Shown in pieces: positions 62,301-64,000 of a stretch of 64,000 nt of DNA. The position numbers and the translations under genes are program-made. A model generated the notes under the pieces. The model made no database searches. It saw only the letters and a program-made list of their open reading frames with translations, and was not told where the DNA came from. The stretch is from Acanthamoeba lenticulata (lineage: Eukaryota > Discosea > Longamoebia > Acanthamoebidae), in contig NAVB01000211.1 in assembly GCA_002179805.1 (NCBI GenBank), positions 124,001 to 188,000 of the forward strand, read 5' to 3'. Numbering within the stretch: the stretch's first letter is position 1; the number at the start of each line of letters is the position of its first letter.

Positions 62301-64000
62301 TGGATCCAGCAATCTGATTTTACCCTCGACACACAATCTCAGGTACATTCACACTCGTCTCTGTGCGATCACGCGCACCATCTTCCACCCCGATGATGAC
62401 AAGCTCCTCAACTACCTCGATGACGACGGGTTGCCGGTGGAGCCCGAGTACTACGTGCCCATCCTGCCCATGGTGCTGGTCAACGGTACCGAGGGCATCG
62501 GCACGGGCTGGAGCACCGTCGTTCCCAATTACAATCCACACGACATCGTAAACAACCTTAAACGGATGCTCAAAGGCGACGATCCTCAGGAGATGACGCC
62601 CTGGTATCGTGGTTTCGAGGTTCGTCCTGCACCAATCTTTTCATGGTTTCGTTCAAGTTACTGACCGACGGACAAACCACGACTGGACACAACCTTTATG
62701 TGTTGTGCGAATTCACAGGGTGGTCTTCAGCAAGACAATGACGGCAAGATTCCGCGCTACAAGTTCACAGGCCTGTGGACAAAGACCGACGCGGAAACGC
62801 TCGAGATCACCGAGCTGCCTGTGGGCGTGTGGACTCTCAAGTACAAGAAGCTCATCGAGGCCTTCCTCGTCGCCGATAAGAAGAGGCCACCTCTGGTCCA
62901 GGTGCGGTCTTACGCCTTTCTTTCTTTCTTTCCCCGCACAATCTCCCTTCTCGTTTGCCTGACGTGGAGTGCCATTTGGGACGAGTAGGACTACACGGAG
63001 CACCACACTGACGCGAAGGTCCACTTTGTGATCCACCTTACCCCGGAGGCCGCCAAGTTCGACAACGCTGAGCTCGAGAAGCAGTTCAAGCTTTTCAGGT
63101 TTATCAGCATGAACAACATGCACCTGTTCGATCGCGAGGGCCAGATTGTTCGCTACAGCTCGTGCCTGGAAGTTCTTCGCGAGTTCTACTCCATCCGCTT
63201 GGAGTTCTACGAGAAGCGCAAGGCTTATCTCTCCGAGGCCTTGTTCAAGCAGCTGTCCAAGCTCGACAACCAGGTGCGCTTCATCTTGGGCGTCATCAAG
63301 AAAGAGATCGTTGTCAACAACCGCAAGAAGACGGAGCTGCTCGCGCAATTGGAGAAGATGGGCTTCGACAAGTTTGAGAGCGACGCCAAGGAGAAGAAGC
63401 AAAAGAAGAAGATGCAGAAGGCGAGCACCAAGGGCCAGAAGGCTGCCGCCCAGCGCGATGACGACGACGATGAAGACGAGAGCAAGGCGGTCAAAAAGGC
63501 CGAGACAGGCTACAACTACCTACTGGGCATGCCCATCTGGAACTTGACGCTCGAGCGGGTACGTCTCCTGACACAATATTACCAATTGTTTTTATTAAAT
63601 TGCTTTTGTTTGTGTCGCCTGCAGGTACAAAAGCTGCAGAAGCAGAGGGAAGAGAAGCAAGCCGAACTCGACACGCTTAAGGCGACATCGATCAAGGAGA
63701 TGTGGGAGAAGGATCTGGACGCCTTCCTCGAGGCTCTCGAAGTACGATGATCCCATCCCGGTCCCGCTAGCTCAAGCTTTGACATTGACTTGCCATTCAC
63801 CACCGCACCGTCACCAGTTGCACGAGCAGGAGATCTTGGAGATCGAATCGCAGGTGCCCAAGAGCAAGAAGGCTGGAGTCCGTAAGAGGGCGCCGCCGAA
63901 GAGGAAGCCCGCACCCAAGAAGGGGAAGGATGACTCGGACGATGACTTTGACGACTCGCCGGTCAAGCCAACTGCCGCAGCCAAGCGCGCTCCCGCCCGG
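59355..64000 (+). CDS. TOP2: DNA topoisomerase II (3' end outside window)
   Basis: It passes one DNA duplex through another. Twelve exons in frame so far, over 1260 residues; the last (63818 on) runs off the edge in the Lys/Pro-rich C-terminal domain. GHKL ATPase: KIFDEILVNAADN (Bergerat helix), GGRNGYGAKLANIF (lid), DSQTKEALTS (switch Lys). TOPRIM: LTEGDSAKTLAVSG and ADQDHDGSHIKG. Breakage domain: the catalytic Tyr in SARYIHTRL, placed across intron 62272-62342, with GSFGSRIQGG before it and NGTEGIGTGWST after. A 15-nt exon (59483-59497) codes APAKK near the N-terminus. Standard eukaryotic type IIA layout. Confidence 0.96.

Overview
This is a gene-dense window of eukaryotic nuclear DNA. GC-rich coding exons are broken by many short GT-AG introns, mostly 55-120 nt and often with GTACG-type donors. 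Genes lie head-to-tail or divergent, with gaps sometimes under 100 bp. The gene set (kinesin, topoisomerase II, nucleoporins, SPC25, dynactin p27, RABL3, GOT1), the CPWD-type repeat proteins and the intron style fit an amoebozoan, most likely Acanthamoeba or a close relative. Exon boundaries were read by eye and checked for frame continuity; there is no transcript evidence.

Layout. 1-12 kb: the end of a membrane protein, an SDR oxidoreductase, a broken CPWD-repeat copy, a zinc alcohol dehydrogenase, mitochondrial-type seryl-tRNA synthetase, tRNA-Cys, dynactin subunit 6, SPC25 divergent from a TKL-type kinase, and an eIF4G-like factor. 12-24 kb: a mitochondrial PPR protein, a CPPED1-like phosphatase, a glycosyltransferase, an unusual CCCH-FG-NTF2 fusion divergent from a diacylglycerol-lipase-like enzyme, and a SAP30-like protein. 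24-39 kb: an unrecognised protein divergent from NUP58, a Ras-like GTPase, RABL3, a ZNT9-like transporter, GOT1, an RCC1-repeat protein divergent from xylulose kinase, then a bacterial-type HU protein. 39-46 kb: a membrane-anchored protein beside a six-tRNA cluster with a duplicated spacer, then a very large p180-like coiled-coil gene. 46-64 kb: a PH-RING protein, an M32 carboxypeptidase, an intact 12-copy CPWD-repeat protein, a 53-residue zinc-ribbon protein, tRNA-Gly, a CCR4/nocturnin-like nuclease, and a kinesin with a C-terminal PH domain divergent from topoisomerase II, which runs off the right edge.

The genes are mostly housekeeping and do not form one pathway. One recurring link is regulatory: E2F-like motifs (TTGGCGCC, TTTCGCGCC, GCGGGAAA types) sit in promoters of genes tied to cell division or chromatin, namely SPC25/kinase, NUP58, RCC1-like/xylulokinase, HU, and kinesin/topoisomerase II. 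The most novel items are the CCCH-FG-NTF2 fusion, the HU protein, the tiny zinc ribbon, the CPWD-repeat pair, the tRNA-cluster duplication and several very short introns (33-53 nt).
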